Source: Subtercola boreus (lineage in GTDB: Bacteria; Actinomycetota; Actinomycetes; Actinomycetales; Microbacteriaceae). From it: a DNA stretch of 64,000 nt. The translations under genes and the position numbers were made by a program. Numbering within the stretch: the stretch's first letter is position 1; each line of letters begins with the position of its first letter. Below, piece after piece: positions 6,899 through 15,956 of the stretch. The DNA lies in NCBI RefSeq assembly GCF_003399635.1, contig NZ_NBXB01000027.1, positions 224,238-288,237 of the forward strand, written 5' to 3'. The notes below the pieces were generated by a model that was not told the DNA's origin, did no database searches, and was given only the letters and a program-made list of their open reading frames with translations.

Positions 6899-9547
6899 AT
6901 GACGCCGAGAACACCCGAGCCCGAGCCCGACATCATCGAGAACATCGAAGACATCGATGTGTCGAGTGAGATGCAGGGGTCCTTTCTCGAATACGCCTAC
7001 TCGGTCATCTACTCTCGCGCGCTCCCGGATGCCCGTGACGGGCTGAAGCCGGTGCAGCGCCGCATCATCTACCAGATGAGCGTCATGGGCCTGCGTCCCG
7101 ACCGCGGGCATGTGAAGTCGGCCCGTGTCGTGGGCGATGTGATGGGCAAGCTCCACCCGCACGGCGACGCCTCCATCTACGACGCGCTGGTGCGCCTCGC
7201 CCAGAGCTGGACACTCCGCCTGCCCCTTGTCGACGGCCACGGCAACTTCGGGTCGCTTGACGACGGCCCCGCGGCATCCCGGTACACCGAGGCCCGCCCG
7301 GCCCCCGCCGCGCTGTACATGACCGACGGTCTCGACGAGGACGTCGTCGACTTCATCCCCAACTACGACAACACCGAGGTGCAGCCGGATGTGCTGCCCG
7401 CCGCCTACCCGAACCTGCTGGTGAACGGGGCGAGCGGGATCGCCGTCGGCATGGCCACGAATATGGCCCCGCACAACCTCATCGAGGTGGTCGCCGGGGC
7501 GCGCTACCTGATCACCCATCCCGACGCGAGTGTGGATGACCTGATGCAGTTCATCCCGGGCCCCGACCTGCCGGGCGGCGGCACGATCGTGGGTCTGGCG
7601 GGCATCCGCGACGCCTACGCCACCGGCCGCGGGGCCTTCAAGACCCGCGCGAAGGTCAGTGTCGAGACGCTCACCGCCCGGAAGGTCGGCCTCGTCGTCA
7701 CCGAGCTCCCGTATCTCGTCGGAGCCGAGAAGGTCATCTCGAAGATCAAGGACGGCGTCAATTCAAAAAAACTCCAGGGCATCTCGGATGTCACCGACCT
7801 GACCGACCGCGTGAACGGTCTGCGGCTCGTTATCGGCATCAAGACGGGGTTCAGCCCGGAGGCCGTTCTCGAGCAGCTCTACCGGCAGACCCCGCTCGAG
7901 GACTCGTTCAACATCAACAACGTCGCCCTGGTGAACGGCAGCCCGCAAACGCTCGGGCTGAAGCAGTTGCTGCAGGTCTACGTCGACCACCGCATCGAGG
8001 TCACGACGCGCCGCACCCGGTATCGGCTGACGAAGCGCCGCGAACGTCTGCACCTGCTGCTCGGGCTGTTGATCGCCATCCTCGACATCGACGAGGTGAT
8101 CCAGGTCATCCGCAACTCGGATGACACCGATCAGGCACGCACCCGGCTCATCGACGTGTTCGACCTCGACCAGCTGCAGGCCGACTACATCCTCGAGCTG
8201 CGGCTGCGCCGGCTCACCCGCTTCTCCCGCATCGAGCTCGAGACCGAACGCGACCAGCTGTTGAAGGAGATCGAACATCTGGAGGCGTTGCTGGCCAGTA
8301 AGGCTCTCATTCGCCAGACCGTCTCCGAAGAGTTGGATGAGGTCGCCGACGCCCTCGGAACCCCTCGCCGCACGCTCCTCACCGAGGCGCGGCCGGCTCC
8401 CGCCTCGACCGCCGCTGCCCGCAAGGCGCAGGTCTCGCTCGAACTGGCGGATGTGCCGTGCCGGGTGTTCCTCTCGACGACGGGGCGCACCATGCGGGTC
8501 GACCTGCCCACGGCGGCCGAGATCGTCTCGGGCGGGGGTGACAGCGACGGCGCTGGCAGCGTCGGCGCAGGCAACGTCGGTACTGGCAGCGTCGGTACTG
8601 GCAGCGTCGGTACTGAGAGTCTGGGAACGACCCCCTCCGCGCGCCCCTCCGGCGCTCCCCCGCGGCGCAGCAAGCACGACGCCGTGCGGTCGGTCGTCGA
8701 CACGACCACGCGCACCGAGATCGGCGCGGTCACCACCCTCGGCCGCGTGCTCCGGATGAGCGTGCTCGACCTGCCCGTCGCCCCGGTCAACTCGGTTCAG
8801 CTCGGTGCAGGGGTGCGGATCGCCGACTACCTCACCCTCGGTCGCGGCGAGCGTGTGGTCGCCCTCGTCTCGCTCACCTCAGAGGTACCCATAGCGCTCG
8901 GCACGAAGCTCGGAACAGTGAAGCGCGTCACCCCGGGAGACTGGCCGAACAAGCCCGACTTCGAACTCATCACGCTCAAGCAGGGCGACGAGGTGGTCGG
9001 CGCCGAGCAGGCTCCCGAGACGTCGAACCTCGTCTTCGTCGCGTCGGATGCCCAACTGCTGCACTTCGGAGCTGCCGCCGTGCGCCCCCAGGGCCGCCTC
9101 GCCGGTGGGATGGCCGGCATCAGTCTTGGCGCTGGCGCGACCGTGATCGCGTTCAGCGCCGTCGATACGACCCCGCCGGCCGCGGATGCGAACGGGGACG
9201 AGCCCATCGAGGGTGAGCTGGCCGAGGCACCCGCGCCCCGCGTCGTCGTTGTGACGGTGGCGTCGAGCTCCGGCACTCTGCCCGGCACCGACGCAGGCTC
9301 TGCGAAGGTCTCCGAGTTCGGAGAGTTCCCGCCGAAGGGCCGTGCCACGGGCGGCGTGCGGGCGCACCGATTCCTCCGCGGCGAAGACGCCCTGCAGCTC
9401 GCCTGGGTGGGTTCAGCGCCCGCCTTGGCCGTCTCGTCAGACGGCGCCGTTCGCACCCTGCCCGAGGCGGGCGCGAAGCGTGACGCCTCCGGCACCCCGC
9501 TGGCGGCCCCGGTCGACTCTGTCGGCTCCGCCGCCATCCTCCCGTAA
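6899..9547 (+). CDS. parC: DNA topoisomerase IV subunit A (type IIA, GyrA/ParC family)
   Basis: Protein of 882 residues from ATG 6899 ([12 protein letters not shown]), preceded by a GGGGGG ribosome-binding site. The breakage-reunion domain is complete: [34 protein letters not shown] and the catalytic tyrosine in [13 protein letters not shown]. The C-terminal beta-pinwheel lacks a clear GyrA-box (QRRGGKG), which favours topoisomerase IV, a decatenase, over gyrase. An extra Gly/Ser/Thr repeat sits inside the first blade. The residue equivalent to E. coli GyrA Ser83 is Ala, as in mycobacterial GyrA. The partner parE lies 0.5 kb downstream. Confidence 0.93.
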   Translation: MTPRTPEPEPDIIENIEDIDVSSEMQGSFLEYAYSVIYSRALPDARDGLKPVQRRIIYQMSVMGLRPDRGHVKSARVVGDVMGKLHPHGDASIYDALVRLAQSWTLRLPLVDGHGNFGSLDDGPAASRYTEARPAPAALYMTDGLDEDVVDFIPNYDNTEVQPDVLPAAYPNLLVNGASGIAVGMATNMAPHNLIEVVAGARYLITHPDASVDDLMQFIPGPDLPGGGTIVGLAGIRDAYATGRGAFKTRAKVSVETLTARKVGLVVTELPYLVGAEKVISKIKDGVNSKKLQGISDVTDLTDRVNGLRLVIGIKTGFSPEAVLEQLYRQTPLEDSFNINNVALVNGSPQTLGLKQLLQVYVDHRIEVTTRRTRYRLTKRRERLHLLLGLLIAILDIDEVIQVIRNSDDTDQARTRLIDVFDLDQLQADYILELRLRRLTRFSRIELETERDQLLKEIEHLEALLASKALIRQTVSEELDEVADALGTPRRTLLTEARPAPASTAAARKAQVSLELADVPCRVFLSTTGRTMRVDLPTAAEIVSGGGDSDGAGSVGAGNVGTGSVGTGSVGTESLGTTPSARPSGAPPRRSKHDAVRSVVDTTTRTEIGAVTTLGRVLRMSVLDLPVAPVNSVQLGAGVRIADYLTLGRGERVVALVSLTSEVPIALGTKLGTVKRVTPGDWPNKPDFELITLKQGDEVVGAEQAPETSNLVFVASDAQLLHFGAAAVRPQGRLAGGMAGISLGAGATVIAFSAVDTTPPAADANGDEPIEGELAEAPAPRVVVVTVASSSGTLPGTDAGSAKVSEFGEFPPKGRATGGVRAHRFLRGEDALQLAWVGSAPALAVSSDGAVRTLPEAGAKRDASGTPLAAPVDSVGSAAILP
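8549..8623 (+). repeat. 15-bp tandem repeat inside parC
   Basis: Five 15-bp units (8549, 8564, 8579, 8594, 8609), the third and fourth identical (ggtactggcagcgtc), encode a Gly-Ser-Val-Gly-Thr pentapeptide repeat. The unit length keeps the frame, so copy number can vary without breaking the gene. Confidence 0.85.
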
Positions 9548-9565
9548 CCGGAGCGGGTACGAAGA

Positions 9566-9600
9566 AGCGGCCCCGTCGTCCGGTGGAAGACGGGGCCGCT
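9566..9600. terminator. Bidirectional hairpin terminator between parC and the DUF7455 gene
   Basis: A perfect 12-bp stem, agcggccccgtc pairing with gacggggccgct, closes an 11-nt loop. It lies between two convergent genes and has no U-tract, as is common for actinobacterial terminators. Confidence 0.75.
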
Positions 9601-9621
9601 CGCGTTCGGGGGCTGTGGAGC

Positions 9622-9852
9622 CTAGCGCTGCTCGAGCAGGCGGTCGGACTCGTCGTGCCAGCTCTTGGCGATGGGGAACAGCTTGGCGTGAACCTCACGG
9701 CCGTGGTGCGCGCAGAACAGCAGGTCACCGCTGTTCATCTCGACACGGATGTAAGCCTGTGCACCGCAGCTGTCACAACGGTCGGCTCCGGTCAGCTGGC
9801 GGCTCGCCTGCAGATCGCCCACCACGTTGGTCTCTGTTGCAATTGATTGCAT
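9622..9852 (-). CDS. DUF7455 small zinc-binding protein
   Basis: Protein of 76 residues starting MQSIATETN, with a GAGGAG ribosome-binding site 7 nt upstream. Two metal-ligand pairs are visible: CDSCGAQAY and CAHHGREV. This small family is found in actinobacteria near sigma-factor and topoisomerase genes. Function is unknown. The gene is convergent with parC and divergent from parE. The 230-bp gap upstream should hold both promoters; on the plus strand a TAGGCT -10 box near 10013 fits parE with a leader of about 60 nt. Confidence 0.8.
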   Translation of the reverse strand: MQSIATETNVVGDLQASRQLTGADRCDSCGAQAYIRVEMNSGDLLFCAHHGREVHAKLFPIAKSWHDESDRLLEQR

Positions 9853-10082
9853 CTTCTGGCTCCTCACGGCTTGTTACCTCAGACAATCTGTAGAACCCAT
9901 ACAAGCATGAGTATGTTCCCACGATGTTACATTCGCCTGTGTTTCGCTCTGCGCGTAGCCGAGCCTTCTGGAGCGAGTGTCATCGCGGTGGATGACGGAT
10001 GATCTCACTAGGCTAAGACGTCGGGGCGGGCGCCGCGCCCCCCTTGCCGTCATCTTCAGTCACGTCCCAGCTAGGAGCTCCT

Positions 10083-12170
10083 TTGGCATCGTCCGACTAC
10101 TCGGCCAGGCACCTGTCGGTACTGGAGGGTCTCGAGGCGGTGCGGAAACGCCCCGGAATGTACATCGGCTCGACGGGTCCCAAGGGTCTGATGCACTGCC
10201 TGTGGGAGATCATCGACAACTCGGTCGACGAGGCGCTCGGCGGCCACGGCGACGAGATCTCCATCACCCTGCACGCCGACAGCAGCGTCGAGGTGCGTGA
10301 CCGGGCCCGCGGCATCCCGGTCGACATCGAGCCCCGCACGGGCCTCAGCGGCGTCGAAGTGGTGTTCACGAAGCTCCACGCAGGCGGCAAGTTCGGTTCG
10401 GGATCGTACGCGGCATCCGGAGGCCTGCACGGCGTGGGCGCGTCGGTGGTGAATGCGCTGAGCGAGCGGCTCGACGTGGAGGTGGACCGCGACGGCAAGA
10501 CGTTCGCGATGTCGTTCCATCGCGGCGAGCCCGGCAACTTCGCCGACGCCGATCCGGCGACTCCCTCCCCGCGCTCTCCCTTCACGCCCTTCGAGAACCA
10601 GAGCGAGCTGCGGGTGGTGGGCAAGGTGAAGCGTGGCGTGACAGGCACGCGCATCCGGTACTGGGCCGACCCGCAGATCTTCACGGAGTCGACCGAGTTC
10701 CAGACTTCGGAGCTCATCGACCGGGCCCGCCAGACGGCCTTCCTGGTGTCAGGCCTGGCACTCGACATCACCGACAACCGCGGCGAGGTGCCCCTCCACG
10801 AATCCTTCAAGTACGACGGTGGCCTGGCCGAGTTCGTCGACTTCCTGGCTCCGGATGCCCCGCTGACCGACACCTGGCGCCTCGAAGGTGCCGGCACCTT
10901 CACCGAGACCGTGCCGGTGCTGAGCGACGCCGGCGCGATGGTGCCCACCGAGCTCACCCGCGACTGCGCGGTGGACATCGCCCTCCGCTGGGGAACGGGA
11001 TACGAGACCGAACTCAAGACCTTCGTCAACATCATCTCCACGCCGAAGGGCGGCACGCATCTCGCCGGCTTCGAGGCGGGGCTGCTGCGTTTTCTCCGCA
11101 AGACCGTCGAGGACAACGCGCGCCGGCTGAAGGTCGGCAACGACAAGCTCGACAAGGAGGACGTGCTCGCTGGGCTCACTGCGGTGCTCACCGTGCGCCT
11201 GCCCGAGCCGCAGTTCGAGGGGCAGACCAAGGAGATCCTCGGCACGCCGGCCGTGCGGGCCATCGTCACCTCGGTGGTCACGAAGACGCTCACCGAACGG
11301 TTCTCTTCGACGAAGCGCGACGACAAGACGCAGACCGCCCTGGTGCTCGACAAGGTGGTGGCCGAGATGAAGTCGCGGATCTCCGCCAGGGCCCACAAGG
11401 AGACGCAGCGCCGCAAGAACGCGCTCGAGAGCTCGTCGCTTCCGGCCAAACTCGTCGACTGCCGGTCGAGCGACGTGACGGGCAGCGAGCTGTTTATCGT
11501 CGAGGGCGACTCCGCGCTCGGTACGGCGAAGCAGGCGCGCAACAGCGAGTTCCAGGCGCTGCTGCCCATCCGGGGCAAGATCCTGAACGTTCAGAAGGCC
11601 TCCGTGAGCGACATGCTCTCGAACGCCGAGTGCGCCTCGATGATCCAGGTGATCGGCGCAGGCTCCGGCCGCACGTTCGACCTTTCTGCCGCGCGCTACG
11701 GCAAGATCATCCTGATGAGCGACGCCGACGTCGACGGAGCGCACATCCGCACCCTGCTGCTGACGCTCTTCTTCCGGTACATGCGGCCGATGATCGACGC
11801 CGGGCGGGTATTCGCGGCCGTTCCGCCGTTGCACCGTGTGGTCGTGATGAACCCCGGAACCAAGCCGAATGAGACGATCTACACGTATTCAGAGGCTGAA
11901 CTGAACGGCGTGTTGGCGGGCCTGAAGAAGAGCAACAAGAAGTACCAGGACCCGATCCAGCGCTACAAGGGCCTCGGCGAGATGGATGCCGACCAGCTCG
12001 CGCTCACCACGATGGACAAGGCCCACCGGATGCTCCGCCGGGTGCGGGTGGATGACGCGGCCGCCGCCGAGCGCACGTTCGAGCTGCTCATGGGCGACGA
12101 CGTGGCCCCCCGCAAGGAGTTCATCATCGCCGGCAGCGACACCATGTCGAAAGACCGCATCGATACCTAG
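10083..12170 (+). CDS. parE: DNA topoisomerase IV subunit B (GyrB/ParE family)
   Basis: Protein of 695 residues. I place the start at TTG 10083 because AGGAG lies 5 nt before it and the family begins shortly after (SARHLSVLEGLEAVRKRPG). An upstream in-frame TTG at 10044 would add 13 unrelated residues. The GHKL ATPase domain (IIDNSVDEALGG, GLHGVGASVVNAL) is followed by the transducer and the TOPRIM domain with VEGDSALG, ALLPIRGKILNVQKA and MSDADVDGAHI, then YKGLGEMDADQL. With parC it forms the A2B2 enzyme that separates linked daughter chromosomes using ATP. Confidence 0.95.
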   Translation: MASSDYSARHLSVLEGLEAVRKRPGMYIGSTGPKGLMHCLWEIIDNSVDEALGGHGDEISITLHADSSVEVRDRARGIPVDIEPRTGLSGVEVVFTKLHAGGKFGSGSYAASGGLHGVGASVVNALSERLDVEVDRDGKTFAMSFHRGEPGNFADADPATPSPRSPFTPFENQSELRVVGKVKRGVTGTRIRYWADPQIFTESTEFQTSELIDRARQTAFLVSGLALDITDNRGEVPLHESFKYDGGLAEFVDFLAPDAPLTDTWRLEGAGTFTETVPVLSDAGAMVPTELTRDCAVDIALRWGTGYETELKTFVNIISTPKGGTHLAGFEAGLLRFLRKTVEDNARRLKVGNDKLDKEDVLAGLTAVLTVRLPEPQFEGQTKEILGTPAVRAIVTSVVTKTLTERFSSTKRDDKTQTALVLDKVVAEMKSRISARAHKETQRRKNALESSSLPAKLVDCRSSDVTGSELFIVEGDSALGTAKQARNSEFQALLPIRGKILNVQKASVSDMLSNAECASMIQVIGAGSGRTFDLSAARYGKIILMSDADVDGAHIRTLLLTLFFRYMRPMIDAGRVFAAVPPLHRVVVMNPGTKPNETIYTYSEAELNGVLAGLKKSNKKYQDPIQRYKGLGEMDADQLALTTMDKAHRMLRRVRVDDAAAAERTFELLMGDDVAPRKEFIIAGSDTMSKDRIDT

Positions 12171-12183
12171 TAGCCCCTCGACT

Positions 12184-12230
12184 CGGGAGTTTCAGTCGCT
12201 TCGCTCGCGTCGGAACGACTGAAACTCCCG
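12184..12230. terminator. Palindromic hairpin after parE
   Basis: A perfect 15-bp inverted repeat (cgggagtttcagtcg / cgactgaaactcccg) closes a 17-nt loop. It sits between the convergent parE and gatD genes and probably terminates both. Its CGGGAGTTTCA core resembles part of the longer hairpin after nadE. Confidence 0.7.
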
Positions 12231-12291
12231 TCTCGATGGGGTCGTGCCGCGCTGGGAGCGAGCGGCCGTTCAGGCCGCCCGCCGCGCTCAC

Positions 12292-13140
12292 TTATTCGCT
12301 GAGGGGGGCTGCGGCTATGGTGTCGCGAGCCTTGGATGCTCGGCGGTCGATCTCGGCAAGCGAGGCCGGAGCGGGGGGCAGGGTCTCGCCGCGACGCGCC
12401 AGCGCCGCCGTGAGCAGCCAGTCCGCGAGGGCAGGGTTGTTCGCGAGAACCGGGCCGTGCAGGTGGGTTCCCACCAGGTTTCCGACCCAGTACCCCTCAA
12501 CCCGATCATCCGGTGCCACCCGCACGGTGCCCTCAGCGGTCGCACCCGACGCCGCGATGGCCGCTGCGCCCGCAGACGCACCGGGGCCTGTCGCAGCGAC
12601 GTTGCCCCGTCCGTAGACGACGTGCCCGATCGGCGCCGCATCAAGGATGTCAACGTACGACCCACGGTTCTCGAACCCGACGAGCGTGCCGAGCACGGGC
12701 GACGAGACGACGAAGTCACCGACCACACGCTCCCCCGCCACCGTGGTCGTGACCGGGAACACCCCTGCTCCGGCGAGCACGGTGCCGTCAGCCAGCGTCA
12801 CACTCTCCCCCAGCAGCTGGAACCCGGCGCCGACGGCCAGGAACGGCACATCGTGCGCGGCCAGCGCGCGGAGCGGCGGGGCGAGCACGCTCAACCACGG
12901 CTGGGTCTCCAGCTGCGCCGAGACCGGCCCGCTGCCGATGAACACCAGATCCACCGCAGCGGGCAGCGAATCGCCGTCTTCGTAGCGCTTGACGTTCACG
13001 CTGAGACCGCGGGCCTCGGCACGGTGAACGAGGATGTCGACGTTGCCGTTCTCCCCGTTCATCCCGAGTGTCCGCGGAAAGAGATGCAGGATGTTCAGCC
13101 GCTCGGTCGCGGGGCGCGACGTGTCAGAAGCATCGCTCAT
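12292..13140 (-). CDS. gatD: GatD-like amidotransferase subunit lacking the catalytic cysteine
   Basis: Protein of 282 residues; its ATG overlaps the murT stop by 4 nt (ATGA). GatD normally hydrolyses glutamine and channels ammonia to MurT, which amidates D-Glu of lipid II. The fold markers are present: LFPRTLGMNGENGNVDIL, VGFENRGSY, VVYGRGN and GTHLHGPVLANNP with the family His. The nucleophile motif, normally VCAGYQ-like, reads VGAGFQLLG, so residue 104 is Gly (codon GGC at 12829-12831), and the whole protein has no cysteine. Glutamine hydrolysis by the known mechanism should therefore be impossible. Family membership is confident; activity is not. Confidence 0.9.
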   Translation of the reverse strand: MSDASDTSRPATERLNILHLFPRTLGMNGENGNVDILVHRAEARGLSVNVKRYEDGDSLPAAVDLVFIGSGPVSAQLETQPWLSVLAPPLRALAAHDVPFLAVGAGFQLLGESVTLADGTVLAGAGVFPVTTTVAGERVVGDFVVSSPVLGTLVGFENRGSYVDILDAAPIGHVVYGRGNVAATGPGASAGAAAIAASGATAEGTVRVAPDDRVEGYWVGNLVGTHLHGPVLANNPALADWLLTAALARRGETLPPAPASLAEIDRRASKARDTIAAAPLSE

Positions 13141-14420
13141 GCCTGGCCACCGCCTTCCAGTTCCTTGAAGCCGAGGATCTTGCGGATCCCCATCATCTGT
13201 TCGTAGTTCAGAATCATCGTCTTCCGGCCGCTCGCGGGGCGCGGCAGCGCGAGGAACTGCTTCACGGCCGCGCGCACATCGAGGTCGACCGTTCCGACCG
13301 GGATGCCGGCATACCCGAGTCGCACCGCGAACTGCCAGGCCTTCGATCCCGTGATCACGTCGACGTGCGAGAGGCTCGAGAGGTCGATGTCGTAGATCCA
13401 CGACGGATCGGGCGTGCCCTCGTCGATCGCCATGAAGACCTGCTCGGGCTGGGTCTCGAGCGAGTCGAGGTTCAGCTGGAGGCTGGCCGGGTTCTTCATC
13501 ATGATGATCTCGATGCTCTCCCCGTCGACCTCCAGGAGCTCGCCGCGACCGTAGACCGTCGTGAGCCCGCCGAGGGCAGACGTGACCTTCTCGGGGCGGA
13601 AGTCGGCACCGAGCACGGAGCGGGCCGTGGCGGCTGCGCCCGCGGCATCCAGAGCGTAGTGCAGGCCACGCGCCGGGAGCCGCACGTCGATCTGCTGCCC
13701 GTCGATGCTGAGGGTCGCGCTCGAGTCGCCGAGCGCCGTGACGGTCACGGCGGCCTCGCGCGTGCCGGCGGCCGCGTGGGCGTCGCCGAAACGATCGGCG
13801 GAGGCCACGCCGTGCGCCGCTCCGGTGATGAGCTCGGCAGAGGCACCGAAGAAGGCGACCTCCCTGCTACCCGGGATGCGCTTGTCCATGTCGACGAGAT
13901 GGTTGTCGTCACGGTTCAGGATGAGCGAGGTGGTGGCCGTCATTGCGACCTGTTCGAGCATCCGCACGACCCGGTCGGGCTCGTGGTAACGGTTCAGCTG
14001 GTCGATCTGGATGTTCAGCAGCAGCACCGTACGGGGCTTCAGCAGCTTCGTGAGTTTGGGCCCGTACCCCTCGTCGACTTCGAGGATCGCGATGTCGGCG
14101 TCGAGCCGCCCGTTCAGGGCCACCTGCGAGAGCACCGACGAGGCGATGCCCTGCGGCAGGTTTCCACCGGAGGGATTCGTGAACACCTTCAGGCCGTGCT
14201 CCCGGAGGATCGCCGCCAGCATGTTCGTGGTGGTCGACTTGCCGTTCGAGCCCGACACCGCGACGACCCCGCGCGGGATCGCAGCGATCGTGTCTTCGAG
14301 GAAACGGGGCGCGATGCGGAGCGCAACCGTGCCCGGGATCGCAGATCCGCCGCCGCGCAGCCGCGCGGCAACCCGTACAGCGCGACCGACTGCGACGGCC
14401 GCGCTGGTGCGAACTCCCAC
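13137..14420 (-). CDS. murT: MurT-like Mur ligase without the zinc-ribbon cysteines
   Basis: Protein of 427 residues from GTG 14420, 4 nt after the sigA stop; the longer open frame would overlap sigA. The Mur-ligase core shows the ATP P-loop VSGSNGKSTTTNML (about residue 57), AILEVDEGYGPKL and NIQIDQLNRYHEPDRV. The C-terminal DUF1727 domain shows MMKNPASLQLNLDSL and DPSWIYDIDLS, which contains the Asp region that contacts GatD in known structures. Known MurTs carry a four-cysteine zinc ribbon in the central domain; here that stretch (about residues 190-260) has no cysteine, nor has the rest of the protein. It probably acts on the D-Glu of the peptidoglycan precursor, but perhaps with an amino acid instead of ammonia. 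Confidence 0.9.
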   Translation of the reverse strand: MGVRTSAAVAVGRAVRVAARLRGGGSAIPGTVALRIAPRFLEDTIAAIPRGVVAVSGSNGKSTTTNMLAAILREHGLKVFTNPSGGNLPQGIASSVLSQVALNGRLDADIAILEVDEGYGPKLTKLLKPRTVLLLNIQIDQLNRYHEPDRVVRMLEQVAMTATTSLILNRDDNHLVDMDKRIPGSREVAFFGASAELITGAAHGVASADRFGDAHAAAGTREAAVTVTALGDSSATLSIDGQQIDVRLPARGLHYALDAAGAAATARSVLGADFRPEKVTSALGGLTTVYGRGELLEVDGESIEIIMMKNPASLQLNLDSLETQPEQVFMAIDEGTPDPSWIYDIDLSSLSHVDVITGSKAWQFAVRLGYAGIPVGTVDLDVRAAVKQFLALPRPASGRKTMILNYEQMMGIRKILGFKELEGGGQA

Positions 14421-14424
14421 CGGT

Positions 14425-15738
14425 TTACTCGAGGTAGTCGCGCAGGGACTGCGACCGCGACGGGTGACGGAGCTTGGCCATGGTCTTCGACTCGATCTGG
14501 CGGATGCGCTCACGCGTCACGCCGAACGTGTCACCGATCTGGTCGAGGGTCTTCGGCATGCCGTCCCCCAGGCCGAACCGCATGCGGATGACGCCCGCCT
14601 CGCGCTCGGAGAGCGAGTCGAGCAGCGACTCGAGCTGCTTCTGCAGCATCGTGAAGCCCACGGCATCGGCGGGGACGACGGCCTCGGTGTCCTCGATGAG
14701 GTCACCGAACTCGCTGTCGCCGTCTTCACCGAGAGGCGTGTGCAGTGAGATCGGCTCGCGGCCGTACTTCTGAACCTCGACGACCTTCTCGGGCGTCATG
14801 TCGAGCTCGCGGCTGAGCTCCTCGGGCGTGGGCTCGCGGCCCAGGTCCTGGAGCATCTGGCGCTGCACGCGGGCGAGCTTGTTGATGACCTCGACCATGT
14901 GCACCGGGATACGGATGGTGCGTGCCTGGTCGGCCATGGCGCGGGTGATGGCCTGGCGGATCCACCAGGTCGCATACGTCGAGAACTTGAAGCCCTTGGT
15001 GTAGTCGAACTTCTCGACGGCACGGATGAGGCCCAGGTTTCCCTCCTGGATGAGGTCGAGGAACTGCATTCCGCGGCCGGTGTAGCGCTTGGCGAGCGAG
15101 ACAACGAGACGGAGGTTGGCGCCGAGCAGGTGGCTCTTCGCGCGCTGTCCGTCTTTCGCGACCCACTGCAGCTCGCGCTTGGCGGAGGGGCTCAGACCCT
15201 CGGAGTTCGCCAGCTTGTCTTCGGCGAACAGGCCCGCCTCGATGCGCATCGCGAGCTCGACCTCTTCGGCCGCGTTCAGCAGGGCGACCTTGCCGATCTG
15301 CTTCAGGTAGTCCTTGACGGGGTCTGCCGTCGCACCTGTGATGGCACTCGAGTACACCGGCACGTCGTCGTCGTCATCGACGAGCGACAGCACGAGCGCA
15401 CCCGTGGGCAGGGCCTCGGTCGTTGCACTCTTGGGGCTGTCGTCGTCGGAGTCGTCGTCGCTCGTTGCAGCGGCATCACCGTCGACGGCGGCATCGCCCT
15501 CGGCGACGACCACAACGGCGTCGTCAGGAGCGTCGGTCTCGAGCTCGCCGGCGTCGACCGCGTCTTCGTCCTCGGTATCGGGATCGGACTTCGCCTTGCT
15601 GGCCGTCGCCTTGCCCTTGGCGGCTGTCTTCGTGGCTTTCGGAGCCGCCGTCTTGGCGGGGGTCTTGACTGCCGCCTTCGCGGCAGTGGAGGTCTTCGTG
15701 GCGGCGGCTTTTGCCGCGGGAGCCTTCGTGGTGGCCAT
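14425..15738 (-). CDS. sigA: Primary RNA polymerase sigma factor (group 1 sigma-70)
   Basis: Protein of 437 residues from ATG 15738 ([17 protein letters not shown]), with AGGTGAT as ribosome-binding site. The first 130 residues are a Lys/Ala-rich then acidic region, typical of actinobacterial sigA/hrdB products. Region 1.2 ([16 protein letters not shown]), region 2 ([40 protein letters not shown]), region 3 and region 4 ([20 protein letters not shown]) are all intact. It recognises housekeeping promoters. Upstream lies a 218-bp non-coding stretch; downstream, murT starts 4 nt after its stop, so the cell-wall pair is probably co-transcribed with it. Confidence 0.96.
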   Translation of the reverse strand: MATTKAPAAKAAATKTSTAAKAAVKTPAKTAAPKATKTAAKGKATASKAKSDPDTEDEDAVDAGELETDAPDDAVVVVAEGDAAVDGDAAATSDDDSDDDSPKSATTEALPTGALVLSLVDDDDDVPVYSSAITGATADPVKDYLKQIGKVALLNAAEEVELAMRIEAGLFAEDKLANSEGLSPSAKRELQWVAKDGQRAKSHLLGANLRLVVSLAKRYTGRGMQFLDLIQEGNLGLIRAVEKFDYTKGFKFSTYATWWIRQAITRAMADQARTIRIPVHMVEVINKLARVQRQMLQDLGREPTPEELSRELDMTPEKVVEVQKYGREPISLHTPLGEDGDSEFGDLIEDTEAVVPADAVGFTMLQKQLESLLDSLSEREAGVIRMRFGLGDGMPKTLDQIGDTFGVTRERIRQIESKTMAKLRHPSRSQSLRDYLE

Positions 15739-15823
15739 ACGGATCACCTTTCACACGGGAAGAGGTTGCGACGGGACGTAAGAGATCTGCGCCCCCGCGC
15801 CACTGTCACCCAGAGTTGTTTTC

Positions 15824-15846
15824 TGACATTACTAAGACCCATGTCA
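15824..15846. promoter_or_regulatory. TGACAT/ATGTCA inverted repeat upstream of sigA
   Basis: Six-bp arms (TGACAT, ATGTCA) are separated by 11 nt in the 218-bp gap between the MFS gene and sigA. On the minus strand the right arm overlaps a perfect -35-like TTGACA (15847 to 15842). No convincing -10 follows at 17 bp, so this is only a candidate control region. Confidence 0.3.
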
Positions 15847-15956
15847 AGTGCTGGGACTTTGCGTGGCCGACATGCGGACCACCCCAATACAAGAACGGGT
15901 CTCTGGCTACAATTATTGCACGGATTGCGAACCTTGGCTGACAGGTGGCGCTTTTG

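Noticed and set aside
12829..12831. Sequencing error as the sole cause of the missing GatD cysteine
   Set aside because: It cannot be excluded for this codon alone, but the neighbouring MurT has independently lost all its zinc-ribbon cysteines, which one error cannot explain.
15842..15847. Full sigA promoter based on the TTGACA on the minus strand
   Set aside because: No acceptable -10 box follows at 16-19 bp, so I report only a weak candidate region.
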